Source: Magnetospirillum sp. SS-4
Lineage (GTDB): Bacteria > Pseudomonadota > Alphaproteobacteria > Rhodospirillales > Magnetospirillaceae
Reading direction: 5' to 3'
DNA length: 64,000 nucleotides
Assembly (NCBI RefSeq): GCF_902729425.1
Contig: NZ_LR746530.1
Span: 278,166-342,165, forward strand
Part shown: positions 41,506 to 55,634 of the stretch, in pieces
Layout: every line of letters begins with the position of its first letter
How positions within the stretch are numbered: position 1 is the stretch's first letter
Program-made: the position numbers and the translations under genes
The notes under the pieces: generated by a model
What the model saw: the letters and a program-made list of their open reading frames with translations, nothing else
Database searches by the model: none
Told to the model about the DNA's origin: nothing

Positions 41506-42333
41506 ATGTCCGTTTCACCGGTCCAGCAAAGCCGTTCGAGCGAATGGGCCGAACAGTGGTCCATGTTCGCCGACAACGAACGCTTCCTGTTCGAGGAGTG
41601 GATACGCCCCGCGACCACCGAGGTCTTTCGCGGCAAGGACGTGCTGGAATGCGGCTGCGGCGGCGGCCATCACACCGCCATCATGGCCGAGACCGCCGCC
41701 TCGGTGACGGCGGTCGATCTCAATTGCGCCGATCTGGCCCGCGGCCGCTGCGCCGGGCTGGCCAACGTGGACTTCGTCGACGCCGATCTGGCGGCCATGG
41801 ATCTGGGCCGGCAATACGACGTGGTGATCTGTATCGGCGTCATCCATCACACCGACGATCCCGACGCCACCTTCCGCAATCTGTTCCGCCACTGCAAGCC
41901 GGGCGGCACGGTGATCATCTGGACCTACAGCGCCGAGGGCAACGCCATGGTGCGCTATGGCGTCGAGCCCATCCGCAAGCTGTTCCTGCGGGGCATGTCG
42001 CGTTCCGGTCTGGTCTGGCTGTCGCGGCTGATCACCCTGATGCTCTATCCCATCGTCCACAGCGTCTATCGGCTGCCGCTGAAATGGCTGCCCTATTGGG
42101 AGTATTTCGCCAATTTCCGCCGCATGGGCTTCGGCCGCAACGTGCTGAACGTGTTCGACAAGCTGAACGCCCCGCAGACCCATTTCACCACCCGGACCAA
42201 GGCCGGAGAGTGGATGAGTCCCGAGCGGTTCGAGCCGGACAGCATTTCCATCCAGCCCTATGTGGGGGTCAGCTGGAGCCTGGTGGGGGTGAAGCGGGCG
42301 CCGGTCCCATCCGGCGCACCCGCACCCGCTTGA
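41506..42333 (+). CDS. SAM-dependent class I methyltransferase
   Basis: A 275-residue methyltransferase: motif I VLECGCGGGHHT (about residues 46-57), acidic residue in TAVDLN, motif post-I VDFVDADL, and YDVVICIGVIHHTDDPDAT as motif II, which fits the small-molecule or lipid methylases (UbiE/Methyltransf_11 type). A hydrophobic stretch near residues 165-200 may touch the membrane. It diverges from the polytopic protein; its last 65 bases overlap corC on the opposite strand. The substrate is unknown, perhaps a glycan or lipid. Confidence 0.85.
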   Translation: MSVSPVQQSRSSEWAEQWSMFADNERFLFEEWIRPATTEVFRGKDVLECGCGGGHHTAIMAETAASVTAVDLNCADLARGRCAGLANVDFVDADLAAMDLGRQYDVVICIGVIHHTDDPDATFRNLFRHCKPGGTVIIWTYSAEGNAMVRYGVEPIRKLFLRGMSRSGLVWLSRLITLMLYPIVHSVYRLPLKWLPYWEYFANFRRMGFGRNVLNVFDKLNAPQTHFTTRTKAGEWMSPERFEPDSISIQPYVGVSWSLVGVKRAPVPSGAPAPA

Positions 42334-43204
42334 CCCGGCGGGGGTCGGCGTCCAGCACCTCGAACTCCAGGCCGGCGGAATGGGTGATCAGTTCGCCTCG
42401 CGACGGCACCCGGCCGGCGACGAAGAACACCAGCCCGCCCAGGGTCTCGACCTCTTCCCGCTCCTCCTCGGTGAGCACGGCGCCCATGGACGCCTCGAAC
42501 TCGGCGATGGCGGTGCGGGCGTCGGCCTCGATGCTGCCGTCGGCCAGGGCCACCAGATCGGGCTCCTCGTCCTCGTCGTGCTCGTCCTCGATCTCGCCCA
42601 CGATCTGTTCCACCAGGTCCTCGATGGTCACCAGTCCGTCGATGCCGCCGTACTCGTCGACCACCAGGGCGAGATGGGCGCGCCTCAGCCGCATTTCCAG
42701 CAGCAGGTCGGTGACCCGCATGCTGGGCGCCACGAACTGCACCCGCCGCGCCAGGCGCGGCAGGTTGAAGGGCTTGTCCGGCTGCCCCATCACCTCCAGC
42801 AGGTCCTTGATGTGAACCATGCCGATGACGTCGTCCAGGATGCGGCGGTAGACCGGCAGGCGGGAATGGCCGCATTCGATGAACAGGCGGATCAGGCCGT
42901 CCAGCGATGTCCCGGCCTCGACCGCGATGATGTCGGCGCGCGGCACCTTGACGTCCTGGGCGGTGACGTCGCGCAGGTGCAAGATGTTGCCGAGCAATTG
43001 GCGCTCGTGATCGTCGATGGGGATTTCGGCGCTGTCGCGATCCTCGATCAGCTCTTCCAGCGCTTCCCGGACGGTTTCGCCGTTCCTGGGGCGCCTGCGC
43101 GACCGCAGCCAGCCCCGGACCGCCCCCAGCAGCGACGTGTCGCCGCCGATTCGCCGTGACGTCGCCCCGCCATCGCGGGGCAAGGTACTGCCGGAATCGT
43201 TCAT
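42269..43204 (-). CDS. corC: CorC/HlyC-type CBS-domain transporter-associated protein
   Basis: A 311-residue protein: paired CBS domains ([22 protein letters not shown], about residues 83-215) and a C-terminal CorC_HlyC domain ([11 protein letters not shown]-like [41 protein letters not shown]). No DUF21 membrane domain, so it is the short soluble form linked to magnesium/cobalt efflux. The ATG overlaps the ybeY stop. The usual next gene, lnt, is absent; a convergent methyltransferase overlaps the 3' end instead. Confidence 0.92.
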   Translation of the reverse strand: MNDSGSTLPRDGGATSRRIGGDTSLLGAVRGWLRSRRRPRNGETVREALEELIEDRDSAEIPIDDHERQLLGNILHLRDVTAQDVKVPRADIIAVEAGTSLDGLIRLFIECGHSRLPVYRRILDDVIGMVHIKDLLEVMGQPDKPFNLPRLARRVQFVAPSMRVTDLLLEMRLRRAHLALVVDEYGGIDGLVTIEDLVEQIVGEIEDEHDEDEEPDLVALADGSIEADARTAIAEFEASMGAVLTEEEREEVETLGGLVFFVAGRVPSRGELITHSAGLEFEVLDADPRRVKRVRVRRMGPAPASPPPGSS

Positions 43205-43716
43205 GATCCTTTCTCTTTCGACTGGTCGTCATAGGGGTCGGGAATGCCGAGGGAGGCCAGCAAGGTGGTCTCCAGCGCCTCCATCTCGTCGGCGTCGCGG
43301 TCGTCCTGGTGGTCGAAGCCGACCAGATGCAGGATGCCGTGGATCACCAGGTGGCTGAAATGGTCGGCCAGCGGCCGGCCCTGCTCGGCCGCCTCACGCG
43401 AGACGGTCTCCCAGGCCAGGACGACGTCGCCCAGCAGCAGGGGCGCGCCCTCGGCCAGCGGCGCGTCCTCGTCGTCCAGCGAGGCGAACGACAAGACGTT
43501 GGTGGGGGCGTCCTTGCCGCGCCAGTCGCGGTTGAGCCCCCGCACGGTGGCGTCGTCGGCCAGGACGATGGACAGCTCGACCACGCCGCCGGGCAGCTCG
43601 ACCGCCTCCAGCGCGGTGGCGGCGAGGCGGCCGCAGCGGGCCTCGGAATCGGGCAGCGCCAGGGTCCAGGCGGGACAGTCGATGGCGACCGAGACGTCGA
43701 TGGTGGTTCCGGTCAT
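43201..43716 (-). CDS. ybeY: Endoribonuclease YbeY (16S rRNA maturation)
   Basis: A 171-residue single-strand RNase needed for 16S 3'-end maturation and 70S quality control. The zinc site H-x3-H-x5-H lies in [30 protein letters not shown] is the other signature. ATGA-type overlaps link it to phoH (upstream) and corC (downstream). Confidence 0.96.
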   Translation of the reverse strand: MTGTTIDVSVAIDCPAWTLALPDSEARCGRLAATALEAVELPGGVVELSIVLADDATVRGLNRDWRGKDAPTNVLSFASLDDEDAPLAEGAPLLLGDVVLAWETVSREAAEQGRPLADHFSHLVIHGILHLVGFDHQDDRDADEMEALETTLLASLGIPDPYDDQSKEKGS

Positions 43717-44677
43717 GGGGCGGCCTTGTCCCTGCGGGCGCGGTCGGCCTTGTCGTAGGCGCGGACGATGCGGGTGACCAGATCGTGGCGGACCACGTCC
43801 CGGTCGGTGAAGCGGATGAAGCTGACGCCCTCCATGCCGTCGAGGATGTCGATGGCGTCGGCCAGACCGGACCGCACTCCCGGCGGCAGGTCGGTCTGGC
43901 TGGGGTCGCCGGTCACCGCCATGCGGGAATGCTCGCCCATGCGGGTCAGGAACATCTTCATCTGCATGGTGGTGGTGTTCTGGGCCTCGTCCAGGATGAT
44001 GAAGGAATTGGCCAGGGTGCGGCCGCGCATGAAGGCCAGCGGCGCCACCTCGATCTCGCCGGCCAGCAGCTTCTTGGCGACCTGGTCGCCGGGCAGCATG
44101 TCGTAGAGCGCGTCGTAGAGCGGCCGCAGATAGGGATCGACCTTGTCCTTGAGGTCGCCGGGCAGGAATCCCAGCCGCTCGCCGGCCTCCACCGCCGGCC
44201 GCGACAAGATGATGCGGTCGACCTCGCCGGCGATCATCATGGCCACCGCCTTGGCCACCGCCATGTAGGTCTTGCCGGTTCCGGCCGGTCCCAGGCCGAA
44301 GGTGAGATGGCTTTTGTCCAGCGCCCGGATGTAATCCGCCTGCATGGGGGTGCGCGGGGCGATGTGGCGCTTGCGGGTGCGGATCACCAGTTCGCCGGCG
44401 GTGTCGGGCACCTGACCGACCATGCGCATGGCGGAATCGACGTCGGCGGTCTCCACATGGCCCTGGCGGCGCGCCAGATCGTACAGGGAATCCAGGACCG
44501 CCGCCGCCTCGCCGGCCAGTTCGGCCGTCCCCGAGATGGAGATGGTGTTGCCGCGGGCGTCCAGGGCGACGCCAAGACGGCTTTCGATGCGGTCCAGGTT
44601 GGCGTTGTGGGGGCCGAACATCACCTGGGCCAGGGCGTTGTCGGGATATTCGCGCGTTACCGGGGCGGAGGCGTCGG

Positions 44678-44681
<4 letters not shown>
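43713..44681 (-). CDS. phoH: PhoH-family ATPase
   Basis: A 322-residue P-loop ATPase (YbeZ type). An N-terminal KH-like region is followed by Walker [17 protein letters not shown], the [21 protein letters not shown] signature and Walker [11 protein letters not shown]. It is thought to act with YbeY in RNA metabolism. The start is GTG 44681, overlapping the miaB stop (GTGA). Confidence 0.95.
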
Positions 44682-46000
<1,319 letters not shown>

Positions 46001-46147
46001 TGTCGTTTATGGGGCGAAGGATGCCCGCTCCTTTACCCGTCGAGGCTAGGCAGCAATCGCGTCCAAGTCAAGATTTCCCCAAGGCCTCCTGTCCGACATG
46101 ATCCGGGCGATCCCACGGTCTTTCCAGGGAAGGGGCCCGCCGGCCGT

Positions 46148-46705
46148 CTACGGCTTGCCGCCGCGGGAGATTTCGCGCAGCAAAAACAGCTGCATCCCGC
46201 CCAGTACCGTCCCGACGGGAAACGCGAACAGGCTGATTCCCGAATACAGCGTCGCCGACACGGTGCCCAGCCCGCGTTTCAAGCGCAGGCCGATCCACCA
46301 CGGCACGCCGCCAAGCACCAGGAAGATCATCAGCATGGACAAGGAATAGGCGGTTTCGTCGGCGGAAGGCGAATCGGCTGGAGACATCGCCAGCGACGCG
46401 GCGAGCCACAAGGCGGCCGCCACCGAAACCAGGGACTGCCCCCGGAAAAGCCAGACCAGAAGCTTCCGCTTGCGGGGTTCCGCGGAGCCTCCGTCCGCCA
46501 GGTGGCGAATGTCGCCCCGCTCCAGCCAGCGGCCAAGCGCGATCACGGCGATTCCGGCCCCCACGAGCGCCAATCCCTCGGCCGCCACCAGCGGCCAATA
46601 GGCCTGAACGGAGGGATCGCCGGCCATGTCGAGAATGCGCCATGCGTACACTACGGCCGCGACGACGCCGATCGCCCAGCCCGCCAGTCTGACGAAACGT
46701 CCCAT
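46148..46705 (-). CDS. Integral membrane protein of unknown function
   Basis: A 185-residue protein with about five hydrophobic helices (roughly residues 8-24, 38-58, 86-106, 120-140, 150-172) separated by short charged loops; the longest loop (about 62-84) is cytoplasmic-looking and basic. GGAGGGGGG just before the ATG is an excellent ribosome site, so translation is credible. No family recognised. It stands alone between miaB and rlmN, in the same direction. Confidence 0.75.
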   Translation of the reverse strand: MGRFVRLAGWAIGVVAAVVYAWRILDMAGDPSVQAYWPLVAAEGLALVGAGIAVIALGRWLERGDIRHLADGGSAEPRKRKLLVWLFRGQSLVSVAAALWLAASLAMSPADSPSADETAYSLSMLMIFLVLGGVPWWIGLRLKRGLGTVSATLYSGISLFAFPVGTVLGGMQLFLLREISRGGKP

Positions 46706-46866
46706 TCCCCCCTCCCGCGCCGATTTCTAACCGGAACCTTCCATACGAGCGGTCCATCCGTCCCCGGTCGGTGGGAGAATAGCCCGGCCTCAGCCCAACC
46801 GGAAGGCGGAAAAGGGGCGCTGGCCGTACCGGCGGGTTTGCCGCCGACGGACGTCCCAAGGCCCCG

Positions 46867-47955
46867 TCACGACGCCTGCCGCCGCCGCAGCGAGTCGGAG
46901 CGCAACTGGCCGCAGGCGGCCAGGATGTCGCGGCCGCGCGGCATGCGGATGGGGGCGGAATAGCCGGCGTCCTGCAAGATGTCCGAGAACGCCTTGACCG
47001 TCTTCATGTCCGAGGTCTCGAACTCCGATCCCGGCCAGGGATTGAACGGGATCAGGTTGAACTTGGCCGGCAGGCCCTTGACCAGCCGCAGCAGGGCGCG
47101 GGCGTCGGCGGCGGAATCGTTGACGTCCTTCAGCATGATGTATTCGAAGGTGATGCGCCGGGCGTTGGAGGCGCCGGGATAGTCGCGGCAGGCCTGCATC
47201 AGCTCCTTCAGCGGATATTTCCGGTTGATGGGCATGATGCGGTCGCGCACCTCGTCGGTGACGGCGTGCAGCGAGATGGCCAGGTTGACCCCCAGCCGCT
47301 CGCCGCAGACCTTCATCATTGGCACCACCCCCGAGGTGGACAGGGTGATGCGGCGGCGCGAGATGCCGATGCCTTCGCCGTCCATCAGGATTTCGAGCGC
47401 GGTGGCGACGTTCTCGAAATTGAACAGCGGCTCGCCCATGCCCATGACCACCACGTTGGACAGCATCCGCCCGGAATCGTCCGGGGTCGGCCATTCGCCA
47501 TAGGCGTCGCGGCCGGCCATGAACTGGCCGACGATCTCGGCGGCGGTGAGGTTGCGCACCAGTTGCTGGGTGCCGGTGTGGCAGAATCGGCAGGTAAGCG
47601 TGCATCCCACCTGGGTGGAGATGCAGACCGAGCCCCGGTCCTCGTCCATGTCGGGAATGAACACCGTCTCGGCCTCGTTGCCGTCGTCGAAGGCCAGCAG
47701 CCACTTGCGGGTGCCATCGCTTGAGATCATCTCGCGCCCCACCCTGGGGCGGCGCACCTCGTAGAGTTCGGCCAGCCGGGCCTGCATTGTCTTGGAGATG
47801 GACGACATGGCGGCGAAGTCGGTTTCGCCGCGATTGTACATCCAGTGCCACAATTGCTTGGCGCGGAAGGGCTTCTCGCCGATTTCCGCCATCTCGGCGG
47901 CAAGCTCGGCGCGCGACAATCCGATCAGGGTCTTCTTGGCGGGCGGGGTGTCCAT
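46867..47955 (-). CDS. rlmN: Dual-specificity 23S rRNA/tRNA adenine-C2 methyltransferase
   Basis: A 362-residue radical-SAM enzyme methylating A2503 of 23S rRNA and A37 of some tRNAs. The cluster motif C-x3-C-x2-C lies in [27 protein letters not shown] is the SAM-binding glycine motif, [14 protein letters not shown] and [13 protein letters not shown] follow, and the resolving cysteine is in DILAACGQL at the C-terminus. I chose ATG 47955; a TTG ten codons upstream is possible. It diverges from the sensor-kinase gene across about 100 bases. Confidence 0.95.
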   Translation of the reverse strand: MDTPPAKKTLIGLSRAELAAEMAEIGEKPFRAKQLWHWMYNRGETDFAAMSSISKTMQARLAELYEVRRPRVGREMISSDGTRKWLLAFDDGNEAETVFIPDMDEDRGSVCISTQVGCTLTCRFCHTGTQQLVRNLTAAEIVGQFMAGRDAYGEWPTPDDSGRMLSNVVVMGMGEPLFNFENVATALEILMDGEGIGISRRRITLSTSGVVPMMKVCGERLGVNLAISLHAVTDEVRDRIMPINRKYPLKELMQACRDYPGASNARRITFEYIMLKDVNDSAADARALLRLVKGLPAKFNLIPFNPWPGSEFETSDMKTVKAFSDILQDAGYSAPIRMPRGRDILAACGQLRSDSLRRRQAS

Positions 47956-48059
47956 GATCGGAACACATAAGGTGGCGCCGTCCAAGACGCAATGGCTTCG
48001 ATTGCGCGCGGCATCGCTTCGGTGTACCGGTGAGGGTGCAAGCGGAGATTCGATACTCC

Positions 48060-50483
48060 ATGGTCAAGATCCGTTCCGTCCTCCTGGCGGCCGTCCTGCC
48101 GATCATCCTCGCCGTCGCGGGGCCGGCCGCCGCCGCTCCGGTGGTCCTGGACGAGCGCGCCTCCCACGCCGACCTGGCCGGCCACATGGAGGTGCTGCGC
48201 GACGAGAGCGGCGCCCTCGCCATCGACGACATGCAGCGGCCCGAGATCGCCCGGCGCTTCCAGGCGTTGCCCGGCGACCTGGCGGCCGGCTTCGACCGCT
48301 CCGCCTACTGGCTGCGCTTCCAGGTGACGCGCGTCCCGGCGGCTGACCGGCGCTGGTATCTGGACGTCCGCATGCCCTATCTCGACCATGTCACCCTCTT
48401 CGTTCCCGAAAGCGGCGGGCATGCCGGCGCGGTGAGCACCGGGGACCGGACGCCGTTTTCCACCCGGCCCGTGCCCCATCGCACCTTCGTCTTCGAGACC
48501 CCGATCGACGCCGATGGCCCGCAAACCTTTTATCTGCGGGTCCAGACGACCAGCAACGTCTCGGTCAGCGCCAAGCTGTGGTCGAAAGGGGAATTCGGCA
48601 AGGAGGCGGCAAGGGAATACATCATACTTGGCCTTATAAACGGCTGTATGACCTGTATAATTATCTATTCTCTGTACCATTACAGATCGAAGCGCGACCC
48701 GGTTTACGCATATTACATTATATACATTACCGCGACACAGGCGCTCTATACCTCATCCGGGGGCCTGATGTCGCAGTATCTGGTTCCGGATGCCCCCCTG
48801 ATCGCCGACGCGGCGTTCGGGGCCTCGTTTTGCATCGTCACCGCCAGCGGCCTTCTGTTCGGCGCCCGATTGATGGATCTCGGGCGGCACGCGCCTTGGA
48901 TCGACCGCCTGAGCCACTGGGCCGCCGGTTTCTTCCTCCTGGCGTCGCTGTCCGTCCTGGCCGACCGCTATTACGTGGTGTCCAACGCGGTGCAGGCGAC
49001 GGCGCTTGGCCTGCTGGTCATGATCAACGTGCTGGCGGTGGCGCGGATGATTCGCGGCGACAGGGTCGCCATGTTCTTCCTGGCGGCGTTTCTGGTCTAC
49101 CTGATCCTGGTGGCAATGATGATGTTGCGGGCCCTGGGCCTCTACGTCACTCCCGCTTCCACCAACATCATCGCCCAGGCGGTGGCGGTGCCGCACATGC
49201 TGCTGCTCAGCCTGGGCCTGCTGCATCGCAGCGCCGGCATCGAGGCGACCCGCCTGGAAACGTCGCGCCGGGCCGAGCGCGAACTGGAGGCGCGGGTGGC
49301 GCAGCGGACGATGGAGCTGGCCCAGACCAACGCCAGCCTGGCCGCCGAGATCGCGGTTCGCCGCGTCGCCGAGAGCCGGCTGCGGGAGAGCGAGCGGCAG
49401 GTCAGGGCCATTCTGGACGCGGCGCCGTTTCCAATGGTTGTCGCCGGCTATCCCGACGGCCGCCTTCACTTCGTCAACCAGCCGGCGACCGAGTTTCTCG
49501 GCGTCGACGGGGACCGGGCCCTGTCCATGCGGACCGAGGATTTCTACGCCGACCCGTCCGAGCGCAGGCACTTCCTGATGAAGCTGGCGGAAACGGGCGG
49601 CATCCTGGGAGCGGAGCTGCGCATCCGCCGCGTTCCCGACGAAATCCGCTGGGTGCTGCTGTCGGCGGTCCGCTTCACCTATCGCGACCAGGACGCCATC
49701 CTGATCTGCCTCAACGACATCTCGACCCGCAAGCGGCTGGAGGAGACCCTGCGCGAGGCCAGCCTTCGCTCGGAGGCGGCGCTGGAGGCCGGCCGCCAGT
49801 CCATGCGGGAGCAGCGCAACTTCCTGTCCATGGCATCGCATGAATTCCGGGTGCCGCTGGCCATCATCGAGGCGGCGTCGCAATTGCTGGGCATCTACAC
49901 CCGCGACGACGACGAGGCCCAGGACGAAGTCGCCAAGATCGGCCGGGCGGTGCGGCGCATGTCCGAGCTGATCGACGTCTGCCTGGCCGACGACCGCCTG
50001 GATTCGGCATCGTGGTCGCTGTCGCTGTCCGAGGTGGACCTGACCCGGCTGCTGTCCGAGCTGTGCGAGGACAAGCGCCCCTTCGCCGGCGACCGCCGCC
50101 TGACCCTGGTCGCCGACGCTCCGCAGGTGGTCGACGCCGATTCCACCATGCTGCGGGTGGGATTTTCCAATCTGATCGACAACGCCCTGAAGTTCTCGCC
50201 GCCGACCTCGCCCATCGAGATTCATGTTCGCGGCGACGGCGACGGCGTCATGGTCGGCATCACCGATCATGGCCCCGGCATCGCCCTGGACGAACAGCCG
50301 CGCATTTTCGAGAAGTTCTACCGCTCCACCCGCTCGGACCGGGTGCGCGGCGCCGGCCTGGGGCTTTACATCGTCCGGCGGATCGTCGACCTTCACGGAG
50401 GCAGCATCGCCGTCAACAGCCTGCCGGGCGAGGGTGCCACCTTCGTGGTCTGGCTGCCGGTTCGTTCCGAACGCCCAGGGTAA
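48060..50483 (+). CDS. 7TMR-DISM sensor histidine kinase with PAS domain
   Basis: An 807-residue sensor: signal peptide, periplasmic 7TMR-DISMED2 beta-sandwich (about residues 30-165; [27 protein letters not shown]), seven membrane helices (about 190-385), coiled linker (395-445), PAS (about 455-570), HisKA with phospho-acceptor His594 in [10 protein letters not shown], and HATPase with N box [11 protein letters not shown]1 DHGPGI and G2 GAGLGLYIV. The DISMED2 domain usually binds carbohydrate-like ligands. ATG 48060 gives the signal peptide directly; GTG 48030 is an alternative. The segment 48617-48735 (first helices) is unusually AT-rich with several ATA codons. It pairs with the following regulator. 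Confidence 0.92.
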   Translation: MVKIRSVLLAAVLPIILAVAGPAAAAPVVLDERASHADLAGHMEVLRDESGALAIDDMQRPEIARRFQALPGDLAAGFDRSAYWLRFQVTRVPAADRRWYLDVRMPYLDHVTLFVPESGGHAGAVSTGDRTPFSTRPVPHRTFVFETPIDADGPQTFYLRVQTTSNVSVSAKLWSKGEFGKEAAREYIILGLINGCMTCIIIYSLYHYRSKRDPVYAYYIIYITATQALYTSSGGLMSQYLVPDAPLIADAAFGASFCIVTASGLLFGARLMDLGRHAPWIDRLSHWAAGFFLLASLSVLADRYYVVSNAVQATALGLLVMINVLAVARMIRGDRVAMFFLAAFLVYLILVAMMMLRALGLYVTPASTNIIAQAVAVPHMLLLSLGLLHRSAGIEATRLETSRRAERELEARVAQRTMELAQTNASLAAEIAVRRVAESRLRESERQVRAILDAAPFPMVVAGYPDGRLHFVNQPATEFLGVDGDRALSMRTEDFYADPSERRHFLMKLAETGGILGAELRIRRVPDEIRWVLLSAVRFTYRDQDAILICLNDISTRKRLEETLREASLRSEAALEAGRQSMREQRNFLSMASHEFRVPLAIIEAASQLLGIYTRDDDEAQDEVAKIGRAVRRMSELIDVCLADDRLDSASWSLSLSEVDLTRLLSELCEDKRPFAGDRRLTLVADAPQVVDADSTMLRVGFSNLIDNALKFSPPTSPIEIHVRGDGDGVMVGITDHGPGIALDEQPRIFEKFYRSTRSDRVRGAGLGLYIVRRIVDLHGGSIAVNSLPGEGATFVVWLPVRSERPG

Positions 50484-50549
50484 CCCTTGATTGTAATCAT
50501 CCCGCCTGTATGATGGCGCCTCGGGTATGGGCAAATCTGGCGCGTGGGC

Positions 50550-51272
50550 ATGATCAACGTCATCGTGGTCGAGGATGATCCGGACCTTTGCGGCTCCATC
50601 GTCCGCTATCTCTCCCTGGTGGGGATGTCGGTCCAGCGGGCCGGGTCCGGCGGGGAGCTCGACGCGGTGATGGCGACCTTCGTCCCGGATCTGCTGGTGT
50701 TGGACATCAACCTGCCGGGCGAGGACGGCTTTTCCATCGCGTCGCGGCTGCGTTCCAAATCCAAGGTGGGGATCGTCATGCTGACCGCCAGGGGACAGCT
50801 GGACGACCGGGTGCTGGGCCTGACCGCCGGCGCCGACGCCTATCTGGTCAAGCCGGTGCAGTTCCGCGAGCTGGAGGCGGTGATCCACAGCCTGGTCCGC
50901 CGCATGCGCGACGCCCAGCCCGACGACAAGGCCGAACCGCGCGAGGAGAATCACCGCACCTGGGGTTTCGACGCCGCCAGCTGGTCGCTGATCACCCCGG
51001 CCGGCCGCCAGGTGCCGCTGACCAACGCCGAATACCGGGTTCTGCAAACCCTGACCCAGGAGCCGGGCGCCTCGGTCTCGCGCGAGGACATCGCCGCCGC
51101 CCTGGGCAAGCCGGTCGGCGGCTACGACGACCGCAGCATCGACGCGGTGATGGCGCGGCTGCGCCGCAAGGTGCAGACCGCCACCGGCGAGGTTCTGCCC
51201 ATCCGGGCGGTCCGCTCGGTGGGCTATGTCTTCGCCGCCCAGGTGGAGCCGGTCGTCCGCAACGAATCCTGA
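50550..51272 (+). CDS. OmpR-family response regulator
   Basis: A 240-residue regulator: receiver domain with acidic pocket EDDP (residues 8-11), phospho-acceptor Asp52 in [13 protein letters not shown] and Lys101 in YLVKPV. A winged-helix DNA-binding domain (about 140-230) shows [25 protein letters not shown] and [11 protein letters not shown] ... [14 protein letters not shown] 50550 was preferred over GTG 50544. It lies 66 bases after the kinase stop, so the pair forms one two-component system. Confidence 0.93.
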   Translation: MINVIVVEDDPDLCGSIVRYLSLVGMSVQRAGSGGELDAVMATFVPDLLVLDINLPGEDGFSIASRLRSKSKVGIVMLTARGQLDDRVLGLTAGADAYLVKPVQFRELEAVIHSLVRRMRDAQPDDKAEPREENHRTWGFDAASWSLITPAGRQVPLTNAEYRVLQTLTQEPGASVSREDIAAALGKPVGGYDDRSIDAVMARLRRKVQTATGEVLPIRAVRSVGYVFAAQVEPVVRNES

Positions 51273-51292
51273 CCCGGAGAGTTCCAAGGATC

Positions 51293-51901
51293 ATGGCCCG
51301 GACCATCGGCTCGCACGGGCCAAAGACCATGGAGGCCATTCGCAAGGCCGGCCTGAAGCTGATCTACGAGCACGGCTTCGAGGCCATGAGCCTGCGCCAG
51401 CTCGCCTCGGAGGTGGGGATTCAGGTCGGCTCGCTCTACAACCACATCACCACCAAGCAGGACCTGCTCTACGACCTGATCAAGGTCCACATGGAAGAGC
51501 TGTTCCAGCAGTTCGACGCCGCCATGGCGGCGGTCGAGACCCAGGGGCCGGTCGGGCGCCTGAAGGCCTTCATCGCCTTCCACGTCACCTATCACATCCT
51601 GCGCAAGCGCGAGGTCTTCATCGGCGCCTCGGAACTGCGCAGCCTCGCCCCCGAGCATTACGAGGAGATCGTGGCGCTGCGCCGCCGCTACGAGCGTCAT
51701 CTGATCGAGATCCTGCGTCAGGGCGAGGCGCAGGGGCTGTTCCGCTGCGGCGACGCCAGCGTCGCCGCCTATGGCATTCTGGCGATGCTGACCGGGGTGT
51801 GCACCTGGTTCCGCCCCCACGGTCGGCTGAGCAAGGAACAGGTGGCGGAAACCTATTCCGATCTTGTGCTTCAGGGGCTGATGCTGCCCCCCGAGGCGTA
51901 G
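51293..51901 (+). CDS. TetR-family transcriptional regulator
   Basis: A 202-residue repressor type: N-terminal helix-turn-helix (about residues 12-58; [46 protein letters not shown]), then a helical ligand domain with the TetR_C pattern seen in acyl-CoA-responsive members ([23 protein letters not shown]). AAGGA precedes ATG 51293. It follows the response regulator by 20 bases, so it may share its transcript. Target unknown; fatty-acid catabolism would be one guess from the C-domain. Confidence 0.9.
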   Translation: MARTIGSHGPKTMEAIRKAGLKLIYEHGFEAMSLRQLASEVGIQVGSLYNHITTKQDLLYDLIKVHMEELFQQFDAAMAAVETQGPVGRLKAFIAFHVTYHILRKREVFIGASELRSLAPEHYEEIVALRRRYERHLIEILRQGEAQGLFRCGDASVAAYGILAMLTGVCTWFRPHGRLSKEQVAETYSDLVLQGLMLPPEA

Positions 51902-51915
51902 GGAACGCCCACCGG

Positions 51916-51943
51916 CTTGCGGGATGTGGAATCCACGCCATAT
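51916..51943 (+). promoter_or_regulatory. Candidate sigma-32 heat-shock promoter of clpB
   Basis: CTTG (51916-51919), an 18-base gap, then CCATAT (51938-51943). This matches the alphaproteobacterial RpoH pattern (CTTG, 17-18 bases, CYTAT-like), 78 bases before the clpB ATG. ClpB is a standard RpoH target, which supports the reading. Confidence 0.5.
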
Positions 51944-52020
51944 CAATCCGTGACCATTCGACAGGGAGGGGGGCTGCCATTCCGGGGCCTTCGTCCTGCC
52001 GCTCATCGACGAGGGCAATC

Positions 52021-54588
<2,568 letters not shown>

Positions 54589-54624
54589 GGGCGGCCCCGT
54601 CCACCCGGGCCGAGACAAGCCCGG

Positions 54625-55575
54625 TTACCGCCCGTCCTTCTTTTCCATGTGGCGGCGCATCCGCTCGCACGAATCGTCTCGGGCGATTCCTTCAGTGAAC
54701 CACACCGCGTCGAACGGAAGCGGGTCGTAGGCGGTGGGTTCGGTCTGTTCGGGCTCGACCTCGACGAAGGCCAGCGAGAACGGGCGCAGGTCGGGGATCA
54801 GCCGCCGCAGCCGGGCAGGCACGCCGTAATCGGTCCGGACATGGCCCGATCCGGCGATCAGCACCACCGGTCCCAGGATCGGGCTGGCGGCTATCGTCGC
54901 CATCGCCTCCGCCATGGCGGCGTCGCGGGCGCGCTGGACCCGTACCATGCCGGGCACCGCCGGCTCGGGCAGCATGCCGCAATGGCCGGCCCGGATATCC
55001 TCGGCCAGGGCGGCGGCCACGTCCGGCGGCGGCGGCTGGTCCAGCCCGAATCGGGCGGCGGTCTCGGGGCCGTGCTGCCCCTTGGCGATCTGGCGGGTGA
55101 GGGCGGCGGGAAGGTTGGCGGCGCCCAGGCGCCCGCCCGCCGCCGCCGCCGCCTCGGCGATGGGGCGATACAGCGTCCAGGCGGGCCAGCCGCGCTTTTC
55201 CCAGTTCAGCGCCTCGCCCAGCCTTGCCGTGTCGCCGCCGCCGAGGGCGTCGAGAACCGGCTGCTGGTCCAGGTCGATCATCTCGAAGACGACGGCCGGC
55301 CGCCGGCCGGCCTGGGACAGGCGCCGCACCATCCAGGCCTGCAAGGCATGGTGATCGGGGTTGTCGTGGGTCTCGCCCAGCAGGACCGCGTTGGTCTCCA
55401 GGGCGTGGGCCACCACCTCGTCCGGCGACAGCATCCGTCCGCTGGCCGGATGCCAGATGTGCCCGGCCAGGGGGTGGCCGCCGTCGGCCGGCATGGCGGC
55501 CGGCGGCGGTTCGGCGGCATGGGCGGCGATGGTGAAGGTCAGCGCCGCCAGGGCGGCCAGTCGGATAAGGGTCAT
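54625..55575 (-). CDS. ChaN-like heme-binding lipoprotein-family protein (secreted)
   Basis: A 316-residue exported protein of the ChaN/PF04187 family, some of which bind heme and form dimers. Signal peptide ends AAHAAEP (no lipobox, unlike some members); LLGETHDNPDHHALQ (about residues 68-82) and FEMIDLDQQPVLD follow, and near the C-terminus IAGSGHVRTDYGVPARL. The two His-containing blocks are the family core. It is convergent with clpB and 58 bases downstream of the FadH-like gene. Possible role in iron or heme handling. Confidence 0.86.
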   Translation of the reverse strand: MTLIRLAALAALTFTIAAHAAEPPPAAMPADGGHPLAGHIWHPASGRMLSPDEVVAHALETNAVLLGETHDNPDHHALQAWMVRRLSQAGRRPAVVFEMIDLDQQPVLDALGGGDTARLGEALNWEKRGWPAWTLYRPIAEAAAAAGGRLGAANLPAALTRQIAKGQHGPETAARFGLDQPPPPDVAAALAEDIRAGHCGMLPEPAVPGMVRVQRARDAAMAEAMATIAASPILGPVVLIAGSGHVRTDYGVPARLRRLIPDLRPFSLAFVEVEPEQTEPTAYDPLPFDAVWFTEGIARDDSCERMRRHMEKKDGR

Positions 55576-55634
55576 GGCATGTCCGCAATCAGTCGCGGAC
55601 AAAGGGTAGCCCAGCCGCGATCCGGGCGGAACCG

